Both the position numbers and the translations under genes were made by a program. A stretch of 64,000 nt of DNA, taken from the NCBI GenBank assembly GCA_002432865.1, contig DJGX01000033.1:1-64000 (forward strand), in the 5' to 3' direction. Each line of letters begins with the position of its first letter. The stretch's first letter is position 1. Source of the DNA: Cloacimonetes bacterium UBA5835. GTDB taxonomy: Bacteria; Cloacimonadota; Cloacimonadia; Cloacimonadales; Cloacimonadaceae. The notes beneath the pieces are model-generated. The model was not told the origin of the DNA. It saw nothing but the letters and a program-made list of their open reading frames with translations, and did no database searches. Of the stretch, positions 1-8,028 are shown in pieces.

Positions 1-93
1 AAAAAATATGGGAATGCCAATAATTTCAGTTTTTCCTCTTGACAAGCTGAAGGAGGCTTGCAACTTCGCCCAAAATTTATTATGGAGTATGCA

Positions 94-648
94 ATGAAAA
101 ACACAATCCTAATCCTCGTATTATCAATCTTGCTAATCTGCCTCTATGCTACAGACAATGCTATGGGGAAAGATGAAGAAATGGAGATAAAGGTTCGCGA
201 AGACAAGTTAGGTGATATGCTCTTGGTGGGCGTGGAAAGCATCGATCCCATGGAAAGCGAAGCTTATATGCAGATGTGGACTAAATTCTTTGAAATTGAT
301 GAACATATTGCAGGTATCGTCGGTAACACTTATTATGGCATCAGTTATATGTCCCAAAATGCTAAAGGTGAAGATACCTGGGGCTACATGATTGCAGCTC
401 AGGTGAAAAGCCTAGATAAAATCCCCGAAGGTATGGTCAGTCGTAAGATTCCAGCACGCAATTACCTAGTGTTTGAACACAAAGGGCCAGTAGAGAACAT
501 TGCTAAAACTTATGCTTACATCTATGGAACCTACGCGCAAAGTGGAAAACATAAATTTCTCTTTGCAGAATCACTTGAGCGCTATGATCATCGCTATAAA
601 GACGGGTCTGAGGACTCCATAGTGGAGATCTGGGTACCGGTAAAATAG
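94..648 (+). CDS. Secreted GyrI-like (AraC effector-binding-like) domain protein
   Basis: The product is about 184 residues: a signal peptide (MKNTILILVLSILLICLYA) followed by one domain that reads like the GyrI/AraC effector-binding fold. Supporting signs are an early YYGISY segment, the IPEGMVSRKIPARNYLVFEHKG core and a C-terminal acidic end with EIWVPVK. In the family this fold binds small hydrophobic or cationic ligands, usually fused to a DNA-binding domain or alone in the cytoplasm; here it is alone and apparently exported. The in-frame TTG at 58 gives a longer frame, but ATG 94 is preferred because GGAG lies 6 bases upstream and the signal peptide begins there. Ligand and role are unknown. 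The family call is by pattern memory only. Confidence 0.7.
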   Translation: MKNTILILVLSILLICLYATDNAMGKDEEMEIKVREDKLGDMLLVGVESIDPMESEAYMQMWTKFFEIDEHIAGIVGNTYYGISYMSQNAKGEDTWGYMIAAQVKSLDKIPEGMVSRKIPARNYLVFEHKGPVENIAKTYAYIYGTYAQSGKHKFLFAESLERYDHRYKDGSEDSIVEIWVPVK

Positions 649-813
649 GAGCTCTCTGCTTTATGAGTTGATAGCACTGTCGTATTGCAGAATTCCGATC
701 CTGCGAGGAAACTCCATTCTGGATACAGTTCTTCAGCAACCTAGGTTTTTTTGAAATCTATAACTTTACAACTCATAGAACTTGCCCGCTACTCTAAAAG
801 AGCTAAAAGATAT

Positions 814-819
814 TTGACA
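814..819 (+). promoter_or_regulatory. TTGACA -35-like element upstream of the P-loop kinase gene
   Basis: A perfect TTGACA hexamer lies 58 bases before the ATG at 877, in a 228-base gap. No convincing -10 hexamer is seen at 16-18 bases spacing (CATACT at 841 is 21 bases away), so this is only a candidate. Similar hexamers precede several other genes here. Confidence 0.3.
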
Positions 820-876
820 GTTTTCCTGCTCCTTCGCAAACATACTCAACCATCCTTTTTTTCATATTGAGGTATT

Positions 877-1422
877 ATGTCAAACACTTCTGAAATCAGA
901 TTAGGTAGCATTATGGATAGTGAAAATGAAGGCATCAATGAACCCTTACTGATCTTGATTGGTGGAGCTCCAGGAACAGGTAAGAGTTCAGTGGCCTCCC
1001 AGCTTTACTGTAGATTGAAAAACAGCGTATGGCTTGATGGTGATGATCTATGGCGGATGAATCCTTTCCTGGTAACTGAGGCTCGTAAGGAAATGATACT
1101 AAACAACGCGGCCTTCGTGTTGTCCTCATTTATCAGAGAGTCTTTTTCTTACATTATCTTTTCCTGGGTGATGCATGAACCTGCCATCGTCCAGCGGTTG
1201 CTCGAGAAGATATCCATCCGGCAGTACAGGTTGCTGCATTTTAACCTATTGTGCAGTGAGTCAACATTGATGCAGCATATTTCTACCACAGACCGTGATC
1301 CCGGATTGTGTCTGGAGCGCTTGAGATCCATCCAAGAAAACTATCCCGATGCTGTAGATATAGACAAAATGAGTGTGGAAGATGTTGTGCAATGCATTCT
1401 GAAGTATATCCAGGCAAGCTAG
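877..1422 (+). CDS. Small P-loop NTPase / AAA-type kinase-like protein
   Basis: This is a 181-residue soluble protein. A Walker A motif GAPGTGKS sits at residues 30-37, after a hydrophobic strand (LLILIGG), followed by LDGDDLWRMNP near residues 53-63. That arrangement recalls small-molecule kinases such as gluconate, shikimate or chloramphenicol phosphotransferase-like enzymes, where the acidic pair after strand 2 handles the substrate. An HFNLLCSESTLMQHI segment followed by DRDPG fits the lid region of these folds. The start at ATG 877 has TGAGG upstream; Met13 is an alternative. The gene stands alone, and the substrate cannot be told from sequence. Confidence 0.65.
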   Translation: MSNTSEIRLGSIMDSENEGINEPLLILIGGAPGTGKSSVASQLYCRLKNSVWLDGDDLWRMNPFLVTEARKEMILNNAAFVLSSFIRESFSYIIFSWVMHEPAIVQRLLEKISIRQYRLLHFNLLCSESTLMQHISTTDRDPGLCLERLRSIQENYPDAVDIDKMSVEDVVQCILKYIQAS

Positions 1423-1577
1423 CAAAACTGACGAGTAAGATCATTTGAAAAAACCCCAGCACAATCAGCAAGCCTATCCCCAGAAGGACAAAAAATATCG
1501 CGGTAAGTAAAACTAAGAGTATTCAGCGAATTGCGTTTCCCCATACTTCGAAAGCCTCTCAGATCCAGAGCAAAGGC

Positions 1578-1745
1578 TTATGAACTGCTTTGGATGATGA
1601 TTTCGGCTACTATGACGATCGAAATGATCTTGTAGATTTCCAGCTTTTCCTTCATAAGCAACCTGGAGATCCTAATATCGGGCAATTTCAGTTCCTTCAC
1701 CTGAGTGTGGAAGTTCAAGCTTAATTGAGGGATCAAATGTGCCAT
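1578..1745 (-). pseudogene. Possible gene remnant, 55 codons, unrecognised
   Basis: Read on the minus strand from an ATG at 1745 to a TAA at 1578, this frame encodes a peptide with believable composition: a charged middle (KEKLEIYKI) followed by a hydrophobic stretch (IISIVIVAEIII). A stop lies nine codons upstream and no ribosome-binding site precedes the ATG. It is more likely the relic of a longer protein than a working gene. I do not recognise the family; chance is a real alternative. Confidence 0.2.
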
Positions 1746-2623
1746 GTTTGAGATTATGAAACTGAGTTATTCCTACAGGTAGATCTAGGCAAAGGTAGAT
1801 CTATACAAGGCTATAGCTACTTTGAAAAGTCTGCCTAGCACCATTTTGATTACCGCTTGCAATTGTCCTAGTACAACAGCCATATGATCCTACCTCTATG
1901 GATGTTGAGTATACAAATCCTCAGTACTGGTACATAGGAGTAAATGGATGAGCATTACACTGAGAAAAAGGTATAGATGGAGTTGTAGTACAATTATTCG
2001 TTTTGCCGGACATCCAGAGCCTTCCTGCTAATCAAAGCCTTATCCTCACTCTCCCCTTTGTCACTACTCACAATTATAGATGTCAGTTTATAATTACAAT
2101 TAACCTGCTGTTCAATAAAAGGGCTGCGGAAGGCGGATTATTAACGAAATTTCCTGGCCATCAATATCAATATAACGAGATTTGATAACAGTTTTCCCTA
2201 AGAAAAGACAAATACAACGATATAGAGGATTGAGAAAGTTTATCAGATTGATACCGATATGGAGGGTGTCTCGGAAAAATTATAAAGTTGCAGGACAGTT
2301 CATATCCGCAAATTTATTATGCGATCTTTTTTTGAAGAAATATTTTTGCACATCCATAATCAGGAATAATGGAGTTATTTTCGGTTGTGAAAGGGAAGCA
2401 GCACAATGATAGCGAGCTCCCTGAAAAGAAATAATTAACTATCTCTTCTATTAAGGAGATTTTACTGAGATTGGCAGAATGAAAATAATGCTAATTTCGT
2501 TTGGACTTACCAAGATTGTTTAACAAGGAATATCTAACACTGTCAAAAAGATAGAGAAACAAAGGGTTAGAATTTTCTCTAACAATTAGGAAACAGCTGG
2601 AAAGAAGAAAAGCAGTTTTGTAC

Positions 2624-2654
2624 TTGACAGTTCTCTCTGGTCAAAAATTAATTA
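2624..2654 (+). promoter_or_regulatory. Candidate promoter for the lipoprotein gene
   Basis: TTGACA at 2624-2629 is preceded by TAC, and an AT-rich stretch (ATTAATTA region, 2647-2654) lies 17-19 bases downstream in place of a clear TATAAT. It is 100 bases before the ATG at 2730. The -35 is strong and the -10 uncertain. Confidence 0.4.
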
Positions 2655-2729
2655 AAAAAAGTTGAATAACTCACTAAGTTGTATACATAACTTTTTGGAA
2701 AATGATGATTTAGAGATAAGGAGTAAACA

Positions 2730-3527
2730 ATGCGAAAACAAGTCTGGTTAATTATTCCCCTCATTATTCTGATTGTGATAGGCGGTTGTAAAAAGAAAGC
2801 TCATACTCTTCCTGACAAAGAAACCGCAAATGCAATAACAGCGTATGCTCCCATACCTTCTTATAAAGAAGTTTTTCGTTTCTTAGATAAATATCAAGCG
2901 AAAGAAATATCTGCAGCTATTCCTGACGAACTGTATAAAACAAAACAGGAAGATGTTCGCAATGCATTTTCTTTGGGAGTAATTTCTGTGGATGCAATAC
3001 TATCTGCTAAAGGTCAAAATAAAAAACGATTAAATCAATACTATTCTCAGATGTTGGATTTAACATCTGTTCTTGGTTTAGATGAGGAAGTAAATCAAAT
3101 TAGTCCTAATTTGAAAAAACATATTAACGAAGGACAGTGGTTAGAATTGGAAACTGCAATAGATGCTCATAAAAAGAAGGTTGAAGATATATTCTGGGAA
3201 AAAGAGATCTTTGATTACTACACTTTACTGCAACTCGGAAGCTGGATCGAAGCAACGAATCGTACAGCTTGGCTAATACAACAAAATTACTCTGTGGAGC
3301 ATACTAGGGCTTTACACCAAAAAGAAGCTTTTCAAAATATAATTGCCAATATGAATAATATCGACTCAGAAGCTATTGTTAATCAACCTGAATTTCAAGA
3401 AGTTATGGGTTTAGTACAACAGCTAAAAGCAATTATCGATGCCGATTATGAAAAGACCTACACTTCTGAACAGCTGGATCAGATTATTTCTCTAACTAAT
3501 CAGATTAAAGAGACATTTCAAAAGTGA
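2730..3527 (+). CDS. Putative lipoprotein, helical, function unknown
   Basis: The product is 265 residues, with an N-terminal signal ending in the lipobox IGGC (lipidated Cys20), so it is likely anchored in a membrane facing the periplasm or surface. The rest has no membrane segment and reads as mostly alpha-helical, with many Glu, Lys and Gln residues; two HKKKVEDIFW-like amphipathic stretches fall near the middle. The ATG has AAGGAG 7 bases upstream. It precedes the four coupled membrane genes that start 71 bases further on and may belong with them, although the gap leaves room for a separate promoter. I do not recognise the family. Confidence 0.75.
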   Translation: MRKQVWLIIPLIILIVIGGCKKKAHTLPDKETANAITAYAPIPSYKEVFRFLDKYQAKEISAAIPDELYKTKQEDVRNAFSLGVISVDAILSAKGQNKKRLNQYYSQMLDLTSVLGLDEEVNQISPNLKKHINEGQWLELETAIDAHKKKVEDIFWEKEIFDYYTLLQLGSWIEATNRTAWLIQQNYSVEHTRALHQKEAFQNIIANMNNIDSEAIVNQPEFQEVMGLVQQLKAIIDADYEKTYTSEQLDQIISLTNQIKETFQK

Positions 3528-3598
3528 AGATCATGACAATGCTGTTTCATAGTTCAGAACAGATATTTAAACCGTATTTTAGGAACTAAAGGAGCATT

Positions 3599-4699
3599 AT
3601 GAAAAAGATTTTATTGGTTTTACTTATGGGGTTGTTGCTGAGCTTTCTATTTGCCAAATCCAGTTTTTTCTGGGTTGAAGATGTTCCCTGGGATGATGGC
3701 AAGGCACTGATAATCAAGGCAAATGTTCCTGCTGATACTGTTTATCTGCAAAAAGCTCTTGAGGATGGAAGCTGGCAAACATTATATGCTGGCAAAGGTA
3801 TAAACCTTGAGTATACAGATAGTGAGCTTAATCCCGATTTAGAATATAGATACCGGTTACTAGTTCCCCGTCCTACTTTTGGTGATAGTATTTCTTTTAA
3901 GGCAATAGCGAAACCTATTGAGCAATGGTTCTATTTGCATAAACTCTCCTATCTATTAATTTTGCTGGCTGTTTCTTTCGCTATTGTTTATTATGTGCAA
4001 AAAGCCAGGAAAGGAAAGGATTATTATATTCGCCGGATCAACGGCTTAGATAGTATCGATGAATCTATTGGCAGAGCCACAGAAAAGGGTAAACCTATTC
4101 TTTTCGTTCCAGGTATTGGCGATTTAGATGATATTCAAACTATTTCCAGTTTAACTATCTTAAGCCATTTAGCCCATAAAGCCGCAGAATATGATACCGA
4201 GATTATTGTTCCCTGTAGGTTTTCAATGGTTTTATCTGCCTCTCGAGAAGTAGTAAAAGAAGCATATATAAAAGCTGGGAAACCTGATGCTTACAATCAG
4301 GATAGAATTTTTTACTTAACTGATGATCAATTTGGTTATGTGGCAGGAATTGATGGAATTATGGTACGTGAACAACCTGCAGCTAATTTTTTTCTGGGAA
4401 GTTTTTATGCTGAATCTTTAATCTTAGCGGAAACCGGATTTAGTACTGGTGCAATTCAGACTGCTGGAACCGCACAGGCCAGTCAATTACCTTTTTTTGT
4501 GGTCTCTTGTGATTACACCTTAATTGGAGAAGAACTTTTTGCTGCATCTGCTTATTTATCAAGAGATCCTCAACAACTGGGTTCACTAAAAGGCCACGAT
4601 TTTGGAAAACTGTTAGTTATCCTTCTTATAGTGGCTGGAGTTATAGCAGAAATGTCTAATTGGCATTGGTTCAAAGCATTTTTTGAGGGGGCACAATGA
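3599..4699 (+). CDS. Membrane protein, signal peptide + FN3-like domain + DUF6754-like cytoplasmic domain
   Basis: This 366-residue protein has a signal-like N-terminus (about 1-19), then a fibronectin-III-like domain to about residue 100 (DLEYRYRL is typical of strand F). A membrane segment follows at about 115-133. A soluble domain covers about 140-330, and a second membrane segment lies near 337-355. The soluble domain contains RRINGLDSIDESIGRATEKG, VPGIGDLDDIQT and the conserved run LAETGFSTGAIQTAGTAQ, which I associate with the uncharacterised DUF6754 family. It is the first of four genes; the next starts at ATG 4696, inside this gene's stop (ATGA). GGAG lies just upstream of the start. 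Function is unknown. Confidence 0.7.
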   Translation: MKKILLVLLMGLLLSFLFAKSSFFWVEDVPWDDGKALIIKANVPADTVYLQKALEDGSWQTLYAGKGINLEYTDSELNPDLEYRYRLLVPRPTFGDSISFKAIAKPIEQWFYLHKLSYLLILLAVSFAIVYYVQKARKGKDYYIRRINGLDSIDESIGRATEKGKPILFVPGIGDLDDIQTISSLTILSHLAHKAAEYDTEIIVPCRFSMVLSASREVVKEAYIKAGKPDAYNQDRIFYLTDDQFGYVAGIDGIMVREQPAANFFLGSFYAESLILAETGFSTGAIQTAGTAQASQLPFFVVSCDYTLIGEELFAASAYLSRDPQQLGSLKGHDFGKLLVILLIVAGVIAEMSNWHWFKAFFEGAQ

Positions 4700-5394
4700 A
4701 GTATAAAGTCCCTCTTATCTTTGCCTTCGTTTGTGGAATTCTGGTAGTTATTTCAGAATTTATCCCTCACCGTCCTTTCAATATGCTGATCACAACTTTA
4801 CAAGATTGGTTTATGATTATTTCAGGTTTTGCAATTATCTTGGGACAAATAAGTTTGTTTCAAGCAAACATTAAGAAAATCAGAGGGAAAAACCCAGATT
4901 GGCCATTTTATCTTGCTGGGCTCATTAGTTTTTCAATTATGTTAATAGTAGGGCTTTTTTGGGGAACTCAAGAGTATAGAGGAATTCTGGGTCATGGAGA
5001 TAAAATCCAGGCAGCGATTGGAATGAAACCCTTTGATTACCTATTTGCCAATGCCTTTATGCCTCTTTCCTCAACAATGTTTTCTCTTTTAGCTTTTTTT
5101 ATTGCTTCTGCTGCCTATCGTGCTTTTATTATTCGTAGTTTTGAGTCTAATCTATTAATGATTACAGCTGTAATAGTAATGTTAGGAAGAACAAGTTTTG
5201 GTGGGATGCTTACTTCTTGGCTTCCACAAGGGCTCTATTTTTTACATTTACCCAATTTGAGTGATTTCATAATGGAATTTCCCAATTCCGCGGCTCAGAG
5301 AGCTATTTTGATAAGTGCCGCTTTAGGGATTATTGGAAGTAGCTTACGCATTATTCTGGGTATTGAAAGATCTTACCTTGGAGGCGATAAATGA
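4696..5394 (+). CDS. Polytopic membrane protein of the DUF6754-like cluster
   Basis: The product is 232 residues with about six hydrophobic segments and few charged stretches, so it is an integral inner-membrane protein. A short positively charged loop (NIKKIRGKNPDW) follows the second segment. The start overlaps the previous stop by four bases (ATGA), and its own stop overlaps the next start in the same way, which implies translational coupling and probably a shared complex. No catalytic motif or transporter signature is visible. The family is not recognised beyond the cluster context. Confidence 0.65.
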   Translation: MKYKVPLIFAFVCGILVVISEFIPHRPFNMLITTLQDWFMIISGFAIILGQISLFQANIKKIRGKNPDWPFYLAGLISFSIMLIVGLFWGTQEYRGILGHGDKIQAAIGMKPFDYLFANAFMPLSSTMFSLLAFFIASAAYRAFIIRSFESNLLMITAVIVMLGRTSFGGMLTSWLPQGLYFLHLPNLSDFIMEFPNSAAQRAILISAALGIIGSSLRIILGIERSYLGGDK

Positions 5395-6221
5395 GCGCAA
5401 ACACAAATTCACAAACCGAGCGCAGAATAATCTACTTAGTTTTGTTAATTGCTGTTGCCCTACCTTTGATTTTTCCTATTGGCTGGAAAACCGAGATCTC
5501 CGGTTACACAAAATTAGCATGGGAACTGATTCAAAATACCCCAGATTCTTCAGTTGTGGTTTTCTCCTTTGATTATGATCCTTCTACCCTAACAGAAATT
5601 CAACCAATGGCAGAAGCGATGCTGGAACATTCATTTTCCCGAAATCAAAAAATTATAGCTATGGCTCTCTGGCCTCAAGGTGTGCAAATGGCAGATCAGG
5701 CATTTACAGAAGCGCTGAAAAAATATCCCGATAAAAAGTATGGAGTGGATTATGTTAATCTGGGCTATAAGGTTGCTGGCATTGTTGCTATCCAAGCAAT
5801 GGGAAAATCAATGCCAGAAGTTTTTCCTTCTGATCAACGCGGAATAAAATATGAAGATATCCCAATGCTGAAAAAGGTTAAGACCTTAAGAGATGTTGCC
5901 TTTATTTGTTCTCTTTCCAGTGGAACTCCTGGTATTAAGGAATGGGTTATGGCTGCTCGGGATCCTTTAGGAACTCCTGTTACAGGGGGAACTACAGCTG
6001 TCAGTGCCCCTGGCTTATTACCTTATGTAAATAGCCAAAAACAACTTTATGGTCTACTGGGTGGGCTTAAAGCTGCCTCAGAATATGAAACTTTGATCAA
6101 TAAAATTGGCAGTGCTACTATTAAAATGGATGCTCAATCTATAGCGCATCTTTTAATTCTGGTGTTTATCATCATCGGTAATATAAAAGCTTTCTATAAC
6201 AGTAAAAGGAGTGAACAATGA
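5391..6221 (+). CDS. Membrane-anchored protein of the DUF6754-like cluster, two terminal membrane segments
   Basis: This 276-residue protein has one hydrophobic segment at about 12-30 and another at about 252-270, enclosing a soluble domain. The domain has alternating strands and helices: SSVVVFSFDYDP, then KIIAMALWPQGVQMAD, then YGVDYVNLGYKVAG. A Rossmann-like or periplasmic-binding-like alpha/beta fold is possible, but that is inference. It starts in an ATGA overlap and ends in one. The presence of this gene between two polytopic proteins suggests a membrane complex with a large soluble part. Function is unknown. Confidence 0.65.
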   Translation: MSANTNSQTERRIIYLVLLIAVALPLIFPIGWKTEISGYTKLAWELIQNTPDSSVVVFSFDYDPSTLTEIQPMAEAMLEHSFSRNQKIIAMALWPQGVQMADQAFTEALKKYPDKKYGVDYVNLGYKVAGIVAIQAMGKSMPEVFPSDQRGIKYEDIPMLKKVKTLRDVAFICSLSSGTPGIKEWVMAARDPLGTPVTGGTTAVSAPGLLPYVNSQKQLYGLLGGLKAASEYETLINKIGSATIKMDAQSIAHLLILVFIIIGNIKAFYNSKRSEQ

Positions 6222-6856
6222 GCGGATTTATGGCTACTTTTGGACTCTGGCTTTCAGTTTTTTTCACCTTAAGCATCTTCAGCTTCCTCTATAAAGATAA
6301 TCCTTTCTATAAACTCTCCGAACAAATTTTTGTTGGACTTTCCGCTGCTTACTGGCTAGTCTATTTATATTACAGTGTTATGGTTCCCAATCTGTTTAAT
6401 AAACTTTTTACCGATTTCAAGGGAAACCTGATTTTGCTTATTCCTACCGTTTTGGGTTTGATGATGCTACTGCGCTTAATCCCTAAGACACAATGGCTTA
6501 GCAGATATCCTATTGCAATAATGATTGGTACTTCTGCTGGAATCAATATGGTGCGCTATGCTAAAACTGATCTATTGGGACAAATTAGCGCTACAATGAT
6601 CAATCCTTTTGCTGCTGATAATGTTGTAACAGTAATTGGAAACATACTCCTAATCGTGGGAACTATTTGTGGAGTATATTTCTTTTATTTCAGTAAAAAA
6701 CAAGAAGGCATAAGAGCAGTTCCCTCCAAGCTAGGAATTTGGTTTTTAATGATTAGCTTTGGTGCTTCTTTTGGTTATACAGTTATGGCTCGTATCTCTT
6801 TATTAATAGGCCGGTTGGAATTTTTACTGAAGGATTGGTTGCATATAATTAAATAG
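6218..6856 (+). CDS. Polytopic membrane protein, last gene of the DUF6754-like cluster
   Basis: The product is 212 residues with about six hydrophobic segments. The Y-rich loop after the second segment (YYSVMVPNLF) and the helix KDNPFYKLSEQIFVGLSAAY recall membrane proteins that sit beside a soluble partner. It starts in a four-base ATGA overlap. Its TAG stop is the first three bases of an 8-bp tandem repeat tract (6854-6912). No recognisable transport or enzyme motif was found. Confidence 0.65.
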   Translation: MSGFMATFGLWLSVFFTLSIFSFLYKDNPFYKLSEQIFVGLSAAYWLVYLYYSVMVPNLFNKLFTDFKGNLILLIPTVLGLMMLLRLIPKTQWLSRYPIAIMIGTSAGINMVRYAKTDLLGQISATMINPFAADNVVTVIGNILLIVGTICGVYFFYFSKKQEGIRAVPSKLGIWFLMISFGASFGYTVMARISLLIGRLEFLLKDWLHIIK

Positions 6857-6912
6857 TGAGATAGTGAGATGGTGAGGTTGCGAGATAGTGAGATGGTGAG
6901 TTGGCAAGATGG
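6854..6912. repeat. Degenerate 8-bp tandem repeat, about seven units
   Basis: The tract can be cut into seven successive octamers: TAGTGAGA, TAGTGAGA, TGGTGAGG, TTGCGAGA, TAGTGAGA, TGGTGAGT, TGGCAAGA, followed by TGG. The first unit contains the stop codon of the preceding gene. The repeat lies in a 160-base gap before the aldolase gene and looks like slippage-generated sequence. Confidence 0.8.
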
Positions 6913-7016
6913 AATTTGGATATCGGAATAAATGACATCTTGTCATTTCCTGCCTTGGCTTTATGAACGGATCAAGAAGTTTTTGATATATTATGACAAA
7001 AGAAACAGGTGAGTTA

Positions 7017-7754
7017 ATGAACGATAATAATTCGGATATGCTCTTCAGCGATGTCTATAATAATGTTTTACCTTTTAGAGACCTGATTCTGCGTATTAGT
7101 AAGATCGCTAAAGTTATCCATCAACAAGGATGGGCTGAAGCTAATGCCGGAAATATCTCTATCCGTATATCCAATATGCTAATACCCTTTATCCAGAAAA
7201 ACGGGTGGGAAAATAACTATCCTTATCAGGACTGGTTTCTTGTTTCCAAAACCGGAAGCCGTTTTCGGGATATGATTGATGAACCGGAGAACTGTTTAAT
7301 GATAATCGGTGTTGGTAATGAAGAACATTACTTTCCGGAAGATGCAAAACCTACTTCCGAATGGCTCTGTCACCGTAAAATGCAAGAAATGAACAAACAT
7401 ACTAATTTGTCTTGTATTCTTCATACCCATCCCACCGAAGTTATTGCTCTTTCTAATACCTCTTTTTTTATAGATAATAAGAAATATCCCAAATGCCTGA
7501 ATGAACACTTTTATGAGGCACTTCCAGAAATACGATTTTTCCTTCCCCAAGGAATTGCTATAGCTGATTATGCTCCTCCCGGAAGTTCTGTTTTAGCTAA
7601 AAAAAGCTGTAAGAGTATAAACGATAAACAGGCACTTATCTGGGAAAAACATGGTCTCTTGGTTATAGCTGAGAACATAGATATTGCCCTTGACCTTACG
7701 GAAGTTATTAATAAAGCGGCTAAACTATGTCTCTTAAAGCTCTTGAAGTCCTGA
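7017..7754 (+). CDS. Class II aldolase, rhamnulose-1-phosphate aldolase-like
   Basis: The protein is about 245 residues of the class II aldolase/adducin family, zinc enzymes that cleave sugar phosphates such as L-rhamnulose-1-phosphate into dihydroxyacetone phosphate and an aldehyde. Visible family motifs are WAEANAGNIS near the N-terminus, KTGSRFRD, KPTSEWLCH, the metal-binding HTHPTEVIAL and a late histidine in WEKHGLLVI. The order and spacing fit the RhaD branch. No rhamnose kinase, isomerase or transporter gene is nearby, so the true substrate is uncertain. ATG 7017 is chosen because AGGTGAG lies just upstream; an in-frame ATG at 6993 has no ribosome-binding site. Confidence 0.75.
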   Translation: MNDNNSDMLFSDVYNNVLPFRDLILRISKIAKVIHQQGWAEANAGNISIRISNMLIPFIQKNGWENNYPYQDWFLVSKTGSRFRDMIDEPENCLMIIGVGNEEHYFPEDAKPTSEWLCHRKMQEMNKHTNLSCILHTHPTEVIALSNTSFFIDNKKYPKCLNEHFYEALPEIRFFLPQGIAIADYAPPGSSVLAKKSCKSINDKQALIWEKHGLLVIAENIDIALDLTEVINKAAKLCLLKLLKS

Positions 7755-7969
7755 AGTCTGTAAGCTAAAATTCATCATCATTTTTATAACTTTAACCTTG
7801 TCTATAACCACATTTAGCGATAAGGACTTATAACAATGATAAACAACTGGATCATTTGGATAAACCGGTTTTTATATGGGTACTTAAAAAATAAAAGACC
7901 TTTTTCAACCGCTATAATCCATTAAATCCGTGTTCTAATTTAATCTGTGAGAGATAAACTTCATTGCAC

Positions 7970-7975
7970 TTGACA
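7970..7975 (+). promoter_or_regulatory. TTGACA -35-like element upstream of glnS
   Basis: CACTTGACAAG lies 54 bases before the glnS ATG. No good -10 is visible at standard spacing. The same CACTTGACA context recurs before gdhA and mraZ, which supports it as a real -35 box. Just upstream (about 7915-7953) is a degenerate AATCCGTG/AATCTGTGAGAG phrase like that in the repeats near 43.5 kb. Confidence 0.4.
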
Positions 7976-8028
7976 AGAATACAAGCTATCAGAAAATGAT
8001 TATATGTATATAAGGAAAAGGATTGAAT

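Larger units (their letters stand above)
1423..2729. other. 1.3 kb gene-poor region, apparently decayed
   Basis: No convincing intact gene was found on either strand. The short frames at 2003-2185 and 2182-2409 have no ribosome-binding site or recognisable content. A 55-codon minus-strand frame at 1578-1745 looks somewhat protein-like (listed separately). There is a direct repeat AGGTAGATCT (1778-1787 and 1795-1804), a short hairpin GTTAGA/TCTAAC (2566-2583), and TTGACA-type hexamers on both strands near 2541 and 2624. Stop density in all frames suggests eroded former coding DNA. Confidence 0.5.

Noticed and set aside
2003..2409. Two short overlapping open frames (60 and 75 codons)
   Set aside because: No ribosome-binding site or recognisable domain; the four-base overlap between them is probably chance.
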